Shown: positions 16,350 to 28,014 of the stretch, piece after piece
Layout of the letters: every line of letters begins with the position of its first letter
Numbering within the stretch: the first letter of the stretch is position 1
DNA from: Variovorax paradoxus
GTDB lineage: Bacteria; Pseudomonadota; Gammaproteobacteria; Burkholderiales; Burkholderiaceae_C
Length of the DNA stretch: 64,000 nucleotides
Assembly (NCBI RefSeq): GCF_018614875.1
Contig: NZ_JAGGNW010000002.1
Coordinates: 310,001 to 374,000 of the forward strand
Reading direction: 5' to 3'
Notes under the pieces: generated by a model
Told to the model about the DNA's origin: nothing
The model's database searches: none
What the model saw: only the letters and a program-made list of their open reading frames with translations
Made by a program: the position numbers and the translations under genes

Positions 16350-17368
16350 GCGGAGGCGGGCCATGGAACGGGCAGGGCGGGCAGGGCAGCTCCACCCGGC
16401 GCCGCTGGCTGCGCGATGCGGCCGCGCTGGCGCTGAGCGCACTGCCGGTGAAGGCGGCAATCGCTTCCACCGAGTCCTTTCCCTCCCGCCCCGTCACGCT
16501 GTGGGTGCCCTGGCCCGCGGGCGGCGCCACCGGCATCTCGCTGCGGGTTCTTGCGGAGCTGGCCTCCGTTGCGCTGGGCCAGCCGGTGCTGACCGAGAAC
16601 CGCGGCGGCGCCGGCGGCACGCTGGCCATGCCGGTGCTGCAGCAGGCGCGGCCCGACGGCTACACCATCGCCCAGATGCCGCAGCCGGTGTTCCGCGCGC
16701 CGCACACGCAGAAGGTGCTGTGGGACCCGATCCGCGACGTGACGCCGATCATCCAGGTGTCCAGCGTGACCTTCGGCGCGCTGGTTGCGGCCGGCAGCGC
16801 CTTTCATTCGCTCGACGACCTGCTCGCCTTCGCGCGTGCGCGGCCCGGCGAGCTGACCATTGCCACCAACGGCATCGGCACCACGCCGCACATGGTGCTG
16901 GAGGCGCTGTTCACGGCGCGCGGCCTGCGCTACATCCACGTGCCGTACAAGGGCACGGCCGAACAGCTGAACGCGATTGCGGGCGGGCAGGTGATGGCCG
17001 GCGTCAATTCCACCGGCTTCGGGCCGGCCGTCGATGCGGGCACGCTGCGGCTGCTGGCGATCTTTTCCGGCGAGCGCTCCAAGCGCTGGCCGCAGGTGCC
17101 CGTGCTGCGCGAGCTCGGCTTCGACATCGTGGCCAAGTCGCCCTACGGGCTGGCCGGGCCGCGCGGCATGTCGCGCGCCGTGGTGGCGGTGCTGCACGAC
17201 GCTTTCAAGAAGGCCATGTTCGACCAGCGCTTCAAGGACGAACTGGCCAAGTACGACCAGGAGGTCGACTACCTCGGGCCGGAAGCGTACGCGCAGTCCT
17301 GCCGCGAAATCTTCGCCCAGGAGCGCGCCATTGTGGAGAAGCTGGGGCTTACGCGCCCCGGCACTTGA
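16346..17368 (+). CDS. Bug-family tripartite-tricarboxylate-transporter-type binding protein
   Basis: A 340-residue exported solute-binding protein of the Bug/TctC family. The N-terminus has a twin-arginine-like stretch (STRRRWLRDAAALALS) and mature features of the family: VPWPAGGATGISLRVLAE, ENRGGAGGTLAM, HVPYKGTAEQLNAIAGGQV and YGLAGPRGM. It overlaps the ABC-2 permease gene by 4 nt (ATGA) and precedes the TonB receptor by 12 nt. Bug proteins usually serve TctAB transporters or act as orphan sensors; none is encoded next to it, so it is out of place in this metal/PQQ cluster. Ligand unknown. Confidence 0.86.
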   Translation: MSGGGPWNGQGGQGSSTRRRWLRDAAALALSALPVKAAIASTESFPSRPVTLWVPWPAGGATGISLRVLAELASVALGQPVLTENRGGAGGTLAMPVLQQARPDGYTIAQMPQPVFRAPHTQKVLWDPIRDVTPIIQVSSVTFGALVAAGSAFHSLDDLLAFARARPGELTIATNGIGTTPHMVLEALFTARGLRYIHVPYKGTAEQLNAIAGGQVMAGVNSTGFGPAVDAGTLRLLAIFSGERSKRWPQVPVLRELGFDIVAKSPYGLAGPRGMSRAVVAVLHDAFKKAMFDQRFKDELAKYDQEVDYLGPEAYAQSCREIFAQERAIVEKLGLTRPGT

Positions 17369-17380
17369 GGAGGAGCACCC

Positions 17381-19678
17381 GTGAGCCGACCGAACAAGCG
17401 AACGTCCCGCCGGCTGATCGGCCTTGCCGTGGCTGCCGCGGCCTGCCCCATGCCGGGACAGGCGCAGGAAGCTGCGGCGCAGGCGGGCAGCCTGCTGCCG
17501 GTCGAAGTGGTCGGCACCACACCCGTGCCGGGCATCGAGGTGCCGAAGGACCAGATCCCGTCCAACGTGCAGACCGCCGACGACCTGCACCTGCGCCGCG
17601 TACAGAGCCTGAACCTGCCGGACTTCATGGCCACGCAGCTGCCGAGCGTGAACGTGAACGAGATCCAGGGCAATCCGTACCAGGTCGACGTGAACTACCG
17701 CGGCTTCAGCGCGAGCCCGGTGCTGGGCACGCCGCAGGGCCTGTCGGTGTACCAGGACGGCGTGCGCATCAACGAGCCCTTCGGCGACGTGGTGAACTGG
17801 GACCTGATCCCGAAGGCGGCCATCTCCAGCATCACGCTGCTGCCGGGCTCCAACCCGCTGTTCGGCCTGAACACGCTCGGCGGTGCGCTGTCGCTGCAGA
17901 CCAAGCGCGGCGATACCCATCCCGGCACCGAGCTGGAGCTGCAGGCCGGCTCCTTCGGCCGCGTGAGCACGGAGCTCACGCATGGCCGCAAGCTGGCCGA
18001 AGGCGGGCACTTGTTCCTGGCACTCGGCGGCCTCAACGAGGACGGCTGGCGCAACTACTCGCCTTCGCGCGTGCGCCAGCTGTTCGCCAAGGTGGGACAA
18101 GACAGCGGAAAGCTCTCCTGGGACCTGAGCTTCACCCATGGCGACAACCGGCTGGTGGGCAACGGCCTGCTGCCCGAATCCATGCTGATGCAGAACCGCA
18201 AGCAGGTGTACACGCGGCCCGACCGCACCGAGAACCGCATGTCGATGCTGACGCTCAATGGCAGCTACCGCCTGAGCGACCAGCAGACGATCTCCATGAC
18301 CGCCTACTCGCGGCGCTCGCGCTACAGCACGCTCAACGGCGATCTCAACGACGATTTCAATCCGCCGGACAACGAGGCCACCGGCGTGGAGAACCGCACC
18401 TACACGCGCCAGCACGGCGAAGGCGTGGCGCTGCAGTCGACCTATGCCGCGGGCATTCACCAGCTCACTTTCGGTGCCTCGGTGGATCGGGCCCGCACGC
18501 ACTTCCTGCAGACGGCGGCCGAAGGCTTGCTGGACGCCACGCGCGCGGTGGTGCCGCAGGAAGAAGCCGAAGTCGATGCGCTGCTCGCGGGCAAGAGCCG
18601 CACCGCGAGCGTCTATTTTTCCGACCTGGTGACGCTGCGGCCGAACCTGCAGCTCAGCCTCTCGGGCCGCTACAACGACACCCGCGTGACCACCCGCGAC
18701 GACGGGCGCGCGTTGCTCGGGCTTTCCACGCAGCTCGACGGCGAAGGCCGCTACAAGAAGTTCAATCCCGCCATCGGCCTCACATGGCAGGCCACGCCGC
18801 AGCTCACGGCCTATGCGGGCTGGAGCCAGGGCAGCCGCGCGCCGAGCCCGATCGAGCTGGGCTGCTCCGATCCGCAGAACGCCTGCGTGCTGCCCAACGC
18901 CCTGCAGTCCGATCCGCCGCTCAAGCAGGTGGTGTCCCAGACCTTCGAGACAGGATTGCGCGGCACGCTCGACCCGGGCCTGCGATGGAATGCGTCGGTG
19001 TTCCGCACCGTCAACAAGGACGACCTGCTGTTCGTCAGCAGCGGGCTCTCGCGCGGCTACTTCAGCAACTTCGGGCGCACCCTGCGCCAGGGCGTGGAAC
19101 TCGGGCTGTCGCAGCAGATGACCGACCGCTTCGACTGGTCGCTGTCGTACAGCTACCTGCGGGCGAGATACGACTCGCCGGCCTGCCTGGTGTCCGAATC
19201 GAACAGCAGCGCCGAGACCAGCCCAGCTTGCACCGGCGAAGGCGAGATCGCGGTGCGGCGCGGCGACCGCCTGCCGGGCCTGCCGGCGCATTCGCTCAAG
19301 TTCAACGTCGACTGGCGCGTGACGCCCGACTGGTCCGTGGGCGCGCAGTACCGCGCCTATTCGCGGCAGAACGTGCGCGGCAACGAGAACGGGCTGCACA
19401 CGCCCGACGGCGCCGACTTCAGCGGCAGCGGCCGCATCGGCGGCTACGCACTGCTCGACCTCACGACGCGCTGGAAGCTCGGACGCAACGTGGAGCTTTT
19501 CGCGAAAGTGGCGAACGTGTTCAACCGCCGCTACGCCACTGCGGGGCAGCTGGGCCGCAGCGGTTTCGATGCGAGCGGCGCGGTGGCGGCGCCCGATGCA
19601 TGGCGCAACGTGCAGTTCGTGGCGCCGGGCGCGCCGCGCGCGGTGTGGGTGGGCATGCGGGTGCAGTTGGGCGTTTGA
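17381..19678 (+). CDS. TonB-dependent outer membrane receptor (candidate lanthanide/PQQ-linked uptake)
   Basis: A 765-residue outer membrane receptor. A GTG start is preceded by a strong GGAGGAG ribosome site. There is a signal peptide ending near GQAQE, a plug domain (about residues 60-190; LPDFMATQLPSVNVNEI, VNYRGFSASPVLG, LPGSNPLFGLNTLGGALS) and a 22-strand-type barrel with the late YNDTRV, GWSQGSRAPSPIELGC and FAKVANVFNRRYAT motifs. The C-terminus ends in Val rather than the common Phe. It lacks an N-terminal signalling domain. Its position behind the xoxF-linked ABC genes resembles lutH, the lanthanide-complex receptor; the ligand remains unproven. Four cysteines in two extracellular-looking loops may form disulfides. 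Confidence 0.88.
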   Translation: MSRPNKRTSRRLIGLAVAAAACPMPGQAQEAAAQAGSLLPVEVVGTTPVPGIEVPKDQIPSNVQTADDLHLRRVQSLNLPDFMATQLPSVNVNEIQGNPYQVDVNYRGFSASPVLGTPQGLSVYQDGVRINEPFGDVVNWDLIPKAAISSITLLPGSNPLFGLNTLGGALSLQTKRGDTHPGTELELQAGSFGRVSTELTHGRKLAEGGHLFLALGGLNEDGWRNYSPSRVRQLFAKVGQDSGKLSWDLSFTHGDNRLVGNGLLPESMLMQNRKQVYTRPDRTENRMSMLTLNGSYRLSDQQTISMTAYSRRSRYSTLNGDLNDDFNPPDNEATGVENRTYTRQHGEGVALQSTYAAGIHQLTFGASVDRARTHFLQTAAEGLLDATRAVVPQEEAEVDALLAGKSRTASVYFSDLVTLRPNLQLSLSGRYNDTRVTTRDDGRALLGLSTQLDGEGRYKKFNPAIGLTWQATPQLTAYAGWSQGSRAPSPIELGCSDPQNACVLPNALQSDPPLKQVVSQTFETGLRGTLDPGLRWNASVFRTVNKDDLLFVSSGLSRGYFSNFGRTLRQGVELGLSQQMTDRFDWSLSYSYLRARYDSPACLVSESNSSAETSPACTGEGEIAVRRGDRLPGLPAHSLKFNVDWRVTPDWSVGAQYRAYSRQNVRGNENGLHTPDGADFSGSGRIGGYALLDLTTRWKLGRNVELFAKVANVFNRRYATAGQLGRSGFDASGAVAAPDAWRNVQFVAPGAPRAVWVGMRVQLGV

Positions 19679-19694
19679 GGCCGAGCCGGCAGGC

Positions 19695-20669
19695 TCAGGC
19701 CCGCCGCACGCCACGCTTCTTTGCAGCGGCACGCACCACCGGCAGCGCGCCGAGCTGCTGCTGGATCTGCGCCTGGCCATGGGTGCGAAGGTAGTCCTCG
19801 AAGGCCAGCGCCACCTGCGGCAGCTGCCGCGACGCCAGGTGCATCACGTACCAGTCGCGCACCACCGGATTGCCCGGCACCGGCAGCACGCCCAGCAGGC
19901 CCGCGTTCATCTCGAGCACGCAGGTGTGCATCGACAGGAAGGCAATGCCGAAGCCAGCGGCGCACATCTGCTTGATGGCTTCGTTGCTCGACAGCTCGGA
20001 GCCGATGCGCAGCGGCAGGCCGTGGTCCTTGAAGAAGCGTTCGACCGTGGTGCGCGTGCCCGAGCCGCGCTCGCGCACCAGCATGCGCGTGTCCGAGAGC
20101 GCGGCCAGGCTGGGCTTGGCCGTGGACATCAGCGGATGGGAGGGCGCCGCGAGAAAGGCCATCGGGTGCTTGGCGAAGGCGCTGGAGTCGGTCTTCAGCT
20201 CCGCGGGCGGGCGGCCCATGATGGCAATGTCGATCTCCTGGCCCGCGAGCATGCGCACGATCTCGTCGCGGTTGCCGACCTGCAGCTTGACCTTCACCTT
20301 CGGGTGTTCCTTCGCGAAGTTGACCAGGATGGGCGGCAGCAGGTACTCGGCCGTGGTGATGGCGCCCACGCGCAGCGTGCCCGAGAACACGCCCTGCAGC
20401 ATGGCCATTTCGTCGCCGGCCTCGCGCCACAGGTCGAGGATGCGGCCGGCATAGCCCGCCAGCAACTCGCCCGCTTCGGTCAGCCGGATGCCACGTCCCG
20501 TGCGCTGCACCAGTGGCGTGCCGGCCGATTCCTCTAGCGTGCCGATCTGTATCGACACCGCGGGTTGCGTCAGGTGCATTTCGTCCGCAGCAAGTGAAAC
20601 GCTGCCGAGCCGCGCCACGGCGTGGAAGGTGGCGAGCTGGCGAAAGCTTGCGTGCTTGGAAAGGGGCAT
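19695..20669 (-). CDS. cbbR: LysR-type regulator CbbR
   Basis: A 324-residue LysR-family regulator. The N-terminal winged helix-turn-helix spans about residues 5-64 (FRQLATFHAVARLGSVSLAADEMHLTQPAVSIQI), followed by the effector-binding domain (residues 95-300). Transcribed divergently from cbbL across a 121-bp gap, the standard arrangement for CbbR, which activates the cbb operon in response to metabolites such as phosphoenolpyruvate, RuBP or NADPH depending on species. The effector here cannot be read from sequence. A T-N11-A palindrome lies between the genes. The convergent TonB receptor ends 16 nt away, with a small hairpin (GAGCC/GGCTC, 19683-19696) overlapping the cbbR end. Confidence 0.92.
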   Translation of the reverse strand: MPLSKHASFRQLATFHAVARLGSVSLAADEMHLTQPAVSIQIGTLEESAGTPLVQRTGRGIRLTEAGELLAGYAGRILDLWREAGDEMAMLQGVFSGTLRVGAITTAEYLLPPILVNFAKEHPKVKVKLQVGNRDEIVRMLAGQEIDIAIMGRPPAELKTDSSAFAKHPMAFLAAPSHPLMSTAKPSLAALSDTRMLVRERGSGTRTTVERFFKDHGLPLRIGSELSSNEAIKQMCAAGFGIAFLSMHTCVLEMNAGLLGVLPVPGNPVVRDWYVMHLASRQLPQVALAFEDYLRTHGQAQIQQQLGALPVVRAAAKKRGVRRA

Positions 20670-20682
20670 GCAGTGATATTAG

Positions 20683-22257
<1,575 letters not shown>

Positions 22258-22287
22258 ACCCTTTCAAAGTTCCGAGGAGCAACAGAC

Positions 22288-22707
22288 ATGCGAATCACAC
22301 AAGGCACCTTTTCCTTCCTGCCCGACCTGAGCGACGAGCAGATCAGCCGCCAGGTCGAGTACTGCCTCGACAAGGGCTGGGCCATCGGGCTCGAATACAC
22401 CGACGACCCGCACCCGCGCAACACCTTCTGGGAGATGTTCGGCAACCCGATGTTCGACATCAAGGATGCGGCCGGCGTCATGCTCGAACTCGCGGCCTGC
22501 CGCAAGACCTTTCCGCAGCAGTACATCCGCGTGACGGCGTTCGATTCGACCCACGGGACCGAGTCGGTGGTGATGTCCTTCATCGTCAACCGGCCTTCCA
22601 ACGAGCCGGGCTTTCGCCTCATCCGCTCGGAGGAGCCGGGCCGCACGATCCGCTACAGCATCGAAAGCTATGCGGTGCAGGCGCGGCCCGAAGGCAGCCG
22701 GTACTGA
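22288..22707 (+). CDS. cbbS: RuBisCO small subunit, form IC
   Basis: A 139-residue small subunit, beginning MRITQGTFSFLPDLSDEQI and carrying DPHPRNTFWEMFGNPMFD. The C-terminal extension of about 30 residues (PGFRLIRSEEPGRTIRYSIESYA) is the beta-hairpin extension of red-type small subunits, which contributes to L8S8 assembly. It lies 30 nt after cbbL, with AGGAG at the proper distance from the ATG. It is expected to form the hexadecameric holoenzyme with CbbL. Confidence 0.97.
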   Translation: MRITQGTFSFLPDLSDEQISRQVEYCLDKGWAIGLEYTDDPHPRNTFWEMFGNPMFDIKDAAGVMLELAACRKTFPQQYIRVTAFDSTHGTESVVMSFIVNRPSNEPGFRLIRSEEPGRTIRYSIESYAVQARPEGSRY

Positions 22708-22746
22708 TCGAAGAACCCCGCCGCACGGGCATTGCCAGAGGCACGC

Positions 22747-23679
22747 ATGGACGCAACCGAATCCCCCGCCACCACGGCCACGGCCGCCACCGCGCCGAAG
22801 CGGCTCTTCGAGTCTTCGGGCGTGAAGGCGCTGCTCGACCAGCTCGACGCCGAGCTGATTGGGCTGGCGCCGGTCAAGGGCCGCATCCGCGACATCGCGG
22901 CGCTGCTCCTGATCGACAAGCTGCGCCAGGAACAGGGGCTGCAGTCGCAGCCGCCGTCGCTGCACATGTCGTTCACCGGCAATCCGGGCACCGGCAAGAC
23001 CACGGTGGCGATGCGCATGGCCGAGGTGCTCAAGCAGCTGGGCTACGTGCGCAAGGGCCACCTGGTGGCGGTGACGCGCGATGACCTGGTGGGCCAGTTC
23101 ATCGGCCACACCGCGCCCAAGACCAAGGAAGTGATCAAGAAGGCGATGGGCGGCGTGCTGTTCATCGACGAGGCCTACTACCTCTACCGGCCGGAGAACG
23201 AACGCGACTACGGCCAGGAATCGATCGAGATCCTGCTGCAGGTCATGGAGAACCAGCGCGACGACCTGGTGGTGATTCTCGCGGGCTACAAGGACCGCAT
23301 GGAGACCTTCTTCAGCAGCAACCCGGGCATGGCTTCGCGCATTGCGCACCACATCGACTTCCCGGACTACAGCGAGGCCGAGCTGATGCAGATCGCGCAG
23401 CTCATGCTGGGGCGCCTGAACTACAGCTTCGACGACGGCGCGGCCTCCACCTTCTCGCGCTACGTGAGCCTGCGCCGGCGCCAGCCGCACTTTGCCAATG
23501 CGCGATCGATCCGCAATGCGCTCGACCGCATCCGGCTGCGCCATGCCACGCGCCTGTTCGGCAGCGAGCAGGCCCTGAGCCGCGAGCAGCTTTGCACGCT
23601 GCAGGCTCAGGACATCCTGGCCAGCCGCGTCTTCAATCCGCCGGTGGACATCGCGCAGACAGAAGGAGCAAGGAAATGA
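22747..23679 (+). CDS. cbbX: Red-type RuBisCO activase CbbX
   Basis: A 310-residue AAA+ ATPase that remodels inhibited red-type RuBisCO by pulling on the large-subunit C-terminus, activated by RuBP. Walker A is GNPGTGKTT, Walker [12 protein letters not shown], with sensor region [11 protein letters not shown] and arginine-finger region [17 protein letters not shown]. The start at MDATES was preferred to a TTG five codons upstream because AGAGG lies 5 nt before it. The stop overlaps the next ATG (ATGA). Confidence 0.95.
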   Translation: MDATESPATTATAATAPKRLFESSGVKALLDQLDAELIGLAPVKGRIRDIAALLLIDKLRQEQGLQSQPPSLHMSFTGNPGTGKTTVAMRMAEVLKQLGYVRKGHLVAVTRDDLVGQFIGHTAPKTKEVIKKAMGGVLFIDEAYYLYRPENERDYGQESIEILLQVMENQRDDLVVILAGYKDRMETFFSSNPGMASRIAHHIDFPDYSEAELMQIAQLMLGRLNYSFDDGAASTFSRYVSLRRRQPHFANARSIRNALDRIRLRHATRLFGSEQALSREQLCTLQAQDILASRVFNPPVDIAQTEGARK

Positions 23680-24479
23680 GCATCGAAGCCCTTGTCTTCG
23701 ACGTCGACGGCACCCTGGCCGACACCGAGGAAGTGCATCGCATGGCCTTCAACCTCGCGTTCGATCAGCTCGGCCTCGACTGGCACTGGAGCCAGGCCGA
23801 ATACCGGTCGCTGCTGGCGGTCACGGGCGGCAAGGAACGCACGAAGGGCTACATCGATTCGCTGCCGCTGGACGCATCGCAGAACAAGCGGCTGCATGAG
23901 CGGGTGCCGGCCATCCATGCGGCCAAGACGCAGCACTACACCGACATCGCGCGGCGCGGCGGCATCGCGCTGCGCACCGGCGTGCTGCGGTTGCTCGAAG
24001 AGGCCCAGGGCGCCGGCCTGCGACTGGCTATTGCCAGCACCACCACCGCCGCCAACATCGACGCGCTGCTGCAGTCCACGCTGGGTCCGCGCGGCCTCGC
24101 GATGTTCGACGTGATTGCCTGCGGCGACCAGGTGCGCGCGAAGAAGCCCGCGTCCGACATCTACCTGCTGGCACTCGACACGCTGGGCGTGCCGCCCGAG
24201 CGCGCGATTGCGATCGAGGATTCGCCCAACGGGCTGCGCTCGGCCCTGGGTGCCGGCCTCTGGACGCTGGTCACGCCCACCTTCTGGACCGAGGGCAGCG
24301 ATTTCAGCGGCGCCGGGCTGGTGCTGCCCGGCCTGGGCGACCCGGCGCAGCCGCTGGCCGGTGAGCCGGGCGGACGCCTGGGCGCAGCGGCGTGGCTGGG
24401 AATCGAAGAACTGTTGCGGATGGCCGTGGCGGCCCCGCCGCTGAATGCCGTGCAGGCGCTCTACCGGGAGGACTGTTAG
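23676..24479 (+). CDS. cbbY: HAD phosphatase CbbY (xylulose-1,5-bisphosphate phosphatase)
   Basis: A 267-residue haloacid-dehalogenase phosphatase. The nucleophile motif is [11 protein letters not shown] (first Asp about residue 9), motif [10 protein letters not shown], motif III Lys in [10 protein letters not shown] and motif [12 protein letters not shown]. CbbY proteins linked to red-type RuBisCO remove xylulose-1,5-bisphosphate, a misfire inhibitor released when CbbX acts. The gene overlaps cbbX by 4 nt and abuts cbbE (stop TAG followed at once by ATG). Distinct from CbbZ, the second HAD protein of the operon. Confidence 0.9.
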   Translation: MSIEALVFDVDGTLADTEEVHRMAFNLAFDQLGLDWHWSQAEYRSLLAVTGGKERTKGYIDSLPLDASQNKRLHERVPAIHAAKTQHYTDIARRGGIALRTGVLRLLEEAQGAGLRLAIASTTTAANIDALLQSTLGPRGLAMFDVIACGDQVRAKKPASDIYLLALDTLGVPPERAIAIEDSPNGLRSALGAGLWTLVTPTFWTEGSDFSGAGLVLPGLGDPAQPLAGEPGGRLGAAAWLGIEELLRMAVAAPPLNAVQALYREDC

Positions 24480-25184
24480 ATGCAGAACGAAGGAAAGGCC
24501 ATGCGGATCGCGCCCAGCCTGCTGTCGGCCGACTTCGCGCGGCTCGGCGAAGAGGTGACGGCGGTGATCCAGGCCGGTGCCGACCTGATCCATTTCGATG
24601 TCATGGACAACCACTATGTTCCAAATCTGACAATCGGCCCGCTGGTGTGCGAGGCCATCAAGCCCTATGCAACGGTGCCGATCGACGTGCACCTGATGGT
24701 CAAGCCGGTCGATGCGCTGATCCCGATGTTCGCGCAGGCCGGCGCATCGATCATCTCGTTCCACCCCGAGGCCAGTGAGCACATCGACCGCACCATCCGG
24801 CTGATCAGGGACAGCGGCTGCAAGGCCGGCCTGGTGCTCAACCCCGCCACGCCGCTGCAGGTGCTCGACCATGTGCTGGACCAGCTCGACCTGGTGCTGC
24901 TGATGTCGGTCAACCCCGGCTTCGGTGGCCAGAGCTTCATCGAGAGCGTGCTGCCGAAGATCGAGGCGGTGCGCCGCCGCATCGATGCCAGCGGGCGCGA
25001 GGTCTGGCTCGAGGTCGATGGCGGCGTGAAGCCCGGCAACGCCGCGCGCATCGGCGCCGCGGGCGCCGACACGCTGGTGGCGGGCTCGGCCGTGTTCAGC
25101 GGCGGCCGCTACCGCGAGGCCATCGGCGCCATTCGCGAGCAGGCGCTGCAGGGCCGGCTTGCGATGGAAGGGCGTCCCGCATGA
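24480..25184 (+). CDS. cbbE: Ribulose-5-phosphate 3-epimerase
   Basis: A 234-residue TIM-barrel epimerase interconverting xylulose 5-phosphate and ribulose 5-phosphate in RuBP regeneration. Family motifs are complete: [49 protein letters not shown] and EVDGGV. Metal-binding His and Asp residues are present. The start ATG immediately follows the cbbY stop and has GGGAGGA 7 nt upstream; an internal ATG at 24501 also has an AGGAAAGG site and gives a more typical N-terminus. The product overlaps cbbZ by 4 nt. Confidence 0.95.
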   Translation: MQNEGKAMRIAPSLLSADFARLGEEVTAVIQAGADLIHFDVMDNHYVPNLTIGPLVCEAIKPYATVPIDVHLMVKPVDALIPMFAQAGASIISFHPEASEHIDRTIRLIRDSGCKAGLVLNPATPLQVLDHVLDQLDLVLLMSVNPGFGGQSFIESVLPKIEAVRRRIDASGREVWLEVDGGVKPGNAARIGAAGADTLVAGSAVFSGGRYREAIGAIREQALQGRLAMEGRPA

Positions 25185-25930
25185 CGAAAGAAGAACTGCG
25201 CGGCATCGACGCGATCGCCTTCGATCTCGACGGCACGCTGGTCGACAGCGCCCCGGACATCCGCGTGGCCCTGAACGCCGCGCTCGAAGAGGCCGGGCTG
25301 GAATGCTTCGACCTGGACACGGTGCGCGCGTGGATCGGCGACGGCCCCGATGCGCTGATTCTCCAGGCGCTGCGCCGGCTGGACCTGGGCGGCAGCGAGG
25401 CGCTGCGCAGCCGGCTGCGCAAGGGCTTCGACGCTGCCACGCTGGCGGCGCCATTGAAGTTCGGCAGCGTGTTCGAGGGCATTGCCGAACTCGTCGCGGG
25501 TCTGCGCCGCACGCTGCCGATGGTGGTGGTCACGAACAAGCCGACGCCGCTGGCACGCGCCGTGCTGGATGCAGCGGGTTTGCTGCCGGCCATGGCGGGG
25601 GTCCACGGCGCGGATGCCGCGGCGCAGCGCAAGCCCGCGCCGTTCCTGCTGCAGGCCGCGGCACGCCAGCTGGGTGTGGAACCGGCTCGGCTGTTGATGG
25701 TGGGCGATGGCCCGGCCGACCTGCTCGCGGCGCAGGCGGCCGGCTCGCCGGCGGCGCTGGTGGCATGGGGCTATGGCGGCCACACGGCGGCAAACGCAGT
25801 GGAAACGGCGTCCGCGTGGCGTGTCTCGACGCCGCAGCAGCTGCTGCTGACGGCACGCGAGTCGCGCGCCGCGCGCCACGACGAAGAAACGACGACGACG
25901 ACGACGACGACGACGCCCAGAGTTTTTTGA
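25181..25930 (+). CDS. cbbZ: Phosphoglycolate phosphatase CbbZ with poly-Thr tail
   Basis: A 249-residue HAD phosphatase that hydrolyses 2-phosphoglycolate, the product of RuBisCO oxygenation. Motif I is [13 protein letters not shown] (about residues 14-26), motif II VVVTNKP, motif [11 protein letters not shown] and motif [18 protein letters not shown], where Gly replaces the common Ser/Asn and Pro the common Asn. The enzyme core ends near residue 232. A tail of [14 protein letters not shown] follows, encoded by an (ACG)9 microsatellite, which is not a family feature. It overlaps cbbE by 4 nt and precedes cbbF by 18 nt. Confidence 0.93.
   Translation: MTKEELRGIDAIAFDLDGTLVDSAPDIRVALNAALEEAGLECFDLDTVRAWIGDGPDALILQALRRLDLGGSEALRSRLRKGFDAATLAAPLKFGSVFEGIAELVAGLRRTLPMVVVTNKPTPLARAVLDAAGLLPAMAGVHGADAAAQRKPAPFLLQAAARQLGVEPARLLMVGDGPADLLAAQAAGSPAALVAWGYGGHTAANAVETASAWRVSTPQQLLLTARESRAARHDEETTTTTTTTTPRVF
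25889..25915 (+). repeat. (ACG)9 trinucleotide microsatellite at the 3' end of cbbZ
   Basis: Nine exact ACG units (27 bp) encode nine consecutive Thr just before the last four residues and stop of CbbZ. Slippage by whole units would change only the poly-Thr length; other indels would alter the stop and its spacing to cbbF. Such a pure repeat is rare in this window. Confidence 0.95.
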
Positions 25931-25948
25931 ATCAACCAGGAGACGAAC

Positions 25949-27025
<1,077 letters not shown>

Positions 27026-27076
27026 ACGGCGAGGCCCTGCCGCCCGCACCCGTTTTTTCATCTCCCCGAGGCCACC

Positions 27077-27955
27077 ATGTCAGCCAAGCATCCCATCGTT
27101 GCCATCACCGGCTCGTCCGGCGCGGGCACCACGTCCGTCACGCGAACCTTCGAGAACATCTTTCGCCGCGAGAGCGTCAAGGCGGCGATCGTGGAAGGCG
27201 ACAGCTTCCACCGCTACGACCGCAATTCCATGAAGGTGGCCATGACCGAGGCCGAGGCGGCGGGCAACCAGAACTTCAGCCACTTCGGCGAGGACGCCAA
27301 CCTGTTCGCCGAACTCGAGGCGCTGTTCCGCGACTACGGCGAAGCGGGCGTCGGCCAGAGCCGCAAGTACCTGCACGACCCCCAGGAGGCGGCACCCTAC
27401 AAGCAGGAGCCCGGCACCTTCACGCCGTGGGAAACGCTGCCCGACAGCGAGCTGCTGTTCTACGAAGGCCTGCATGGCGGCGTGACCACCGGGAAGGTCG
27501 ACATCGCGCGCCATGTCGACCTGCTGATCGGCGTGGTGCCGGTGATCAACCTCGAGTGGATCCAGAAGCTGCACCGCGACAAGAACACGCGCGGCTATTC
27601 GACCGAGGCCGTGACCGACGTGATCCTGCGCCGCATGAACGAGTACGTGCACTACATCTGCCCGCAGTTCACGCGCACCCACATCAACTTCCAGCGTGTG
27701 CCGGTGGTGGACACCTCCGACCCGTTCATTGCCCGCACCATTCCAAGCCCGGACGAGAGCCTGGTGGTGATCCGCTTCGCCAACCCCACGGGCTTCGACT
27801 TTCCCTACCTGCTGAGCATGCTGCACGACTCCTTCATGTCGCGCGCCAACACGCTGGTGGTGCCGGGCGGAAAGATGGAGCTCGCGATGCAGCTGATCTT
27901 CACGCCGATGATCCTGCGCCTCATGGAGCGGCGCAAGAAGTCCTATGCGATCTAG
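27077..27955 (+). CDS. cbbP: Phosphoribulokinase
   Basis: A 292-residue bacterial (class I) phosphoribulokinase making RuBP from ribulose 5-phosphate and ATP, a Calvin-cycle-specific step. The P-loop is GSSGAGTTS (about residues 12-20), followed by [11 protein letters not shown] with the catalytic Asp, and FYEGLHGGV. Length fits the octameric proteobacterial enzyme, which is activated by NADH. The gene is 51 nt after cbbF with a CCGAGG region upstream, and precedes cbbT by 59 nt. Confidence 0.97.
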   Translation: MSAKHPIVAITGSSGAGTTSVTRTFENIFRRESVKAAIVEGDSFHRYDRNSMKVAMTEAEAAGNQNFSHFGEDANLFAELEALFRDYGEAGVGQSRKYLHDPQEAAPYKQEPGTFTPWETLPDSELLFYEGLHGGVTTGKVDIARHVDLLIGVVPVINLEWIQKLHRDKNTRGYSTEAVTDVILRRMNEYVHYICPQFTRTHINFQRVPVVDTSDPFIARTIPSPDESLVVIRFANPTGFDFPYLLSMLHDSFMSRANTLVVPGGKMELAMQLIFTPMILRLMERRKKSYAI

Positions 27956-28014
27956 GGCGCGGGGCGCTCCGAACCGCCACCTCACGCACACAAACACAAC
28001 AACCGGACCTTCGC

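Noticed and set aside
16292..19780. A 1162-residue reverse-strand open frame opposite the TonB receptor
   Set aside because: It is antisense to a receptor with clear plug and barrel motifs; the Arg/His/Ala-rich product is typical of high-GC shadow frames.
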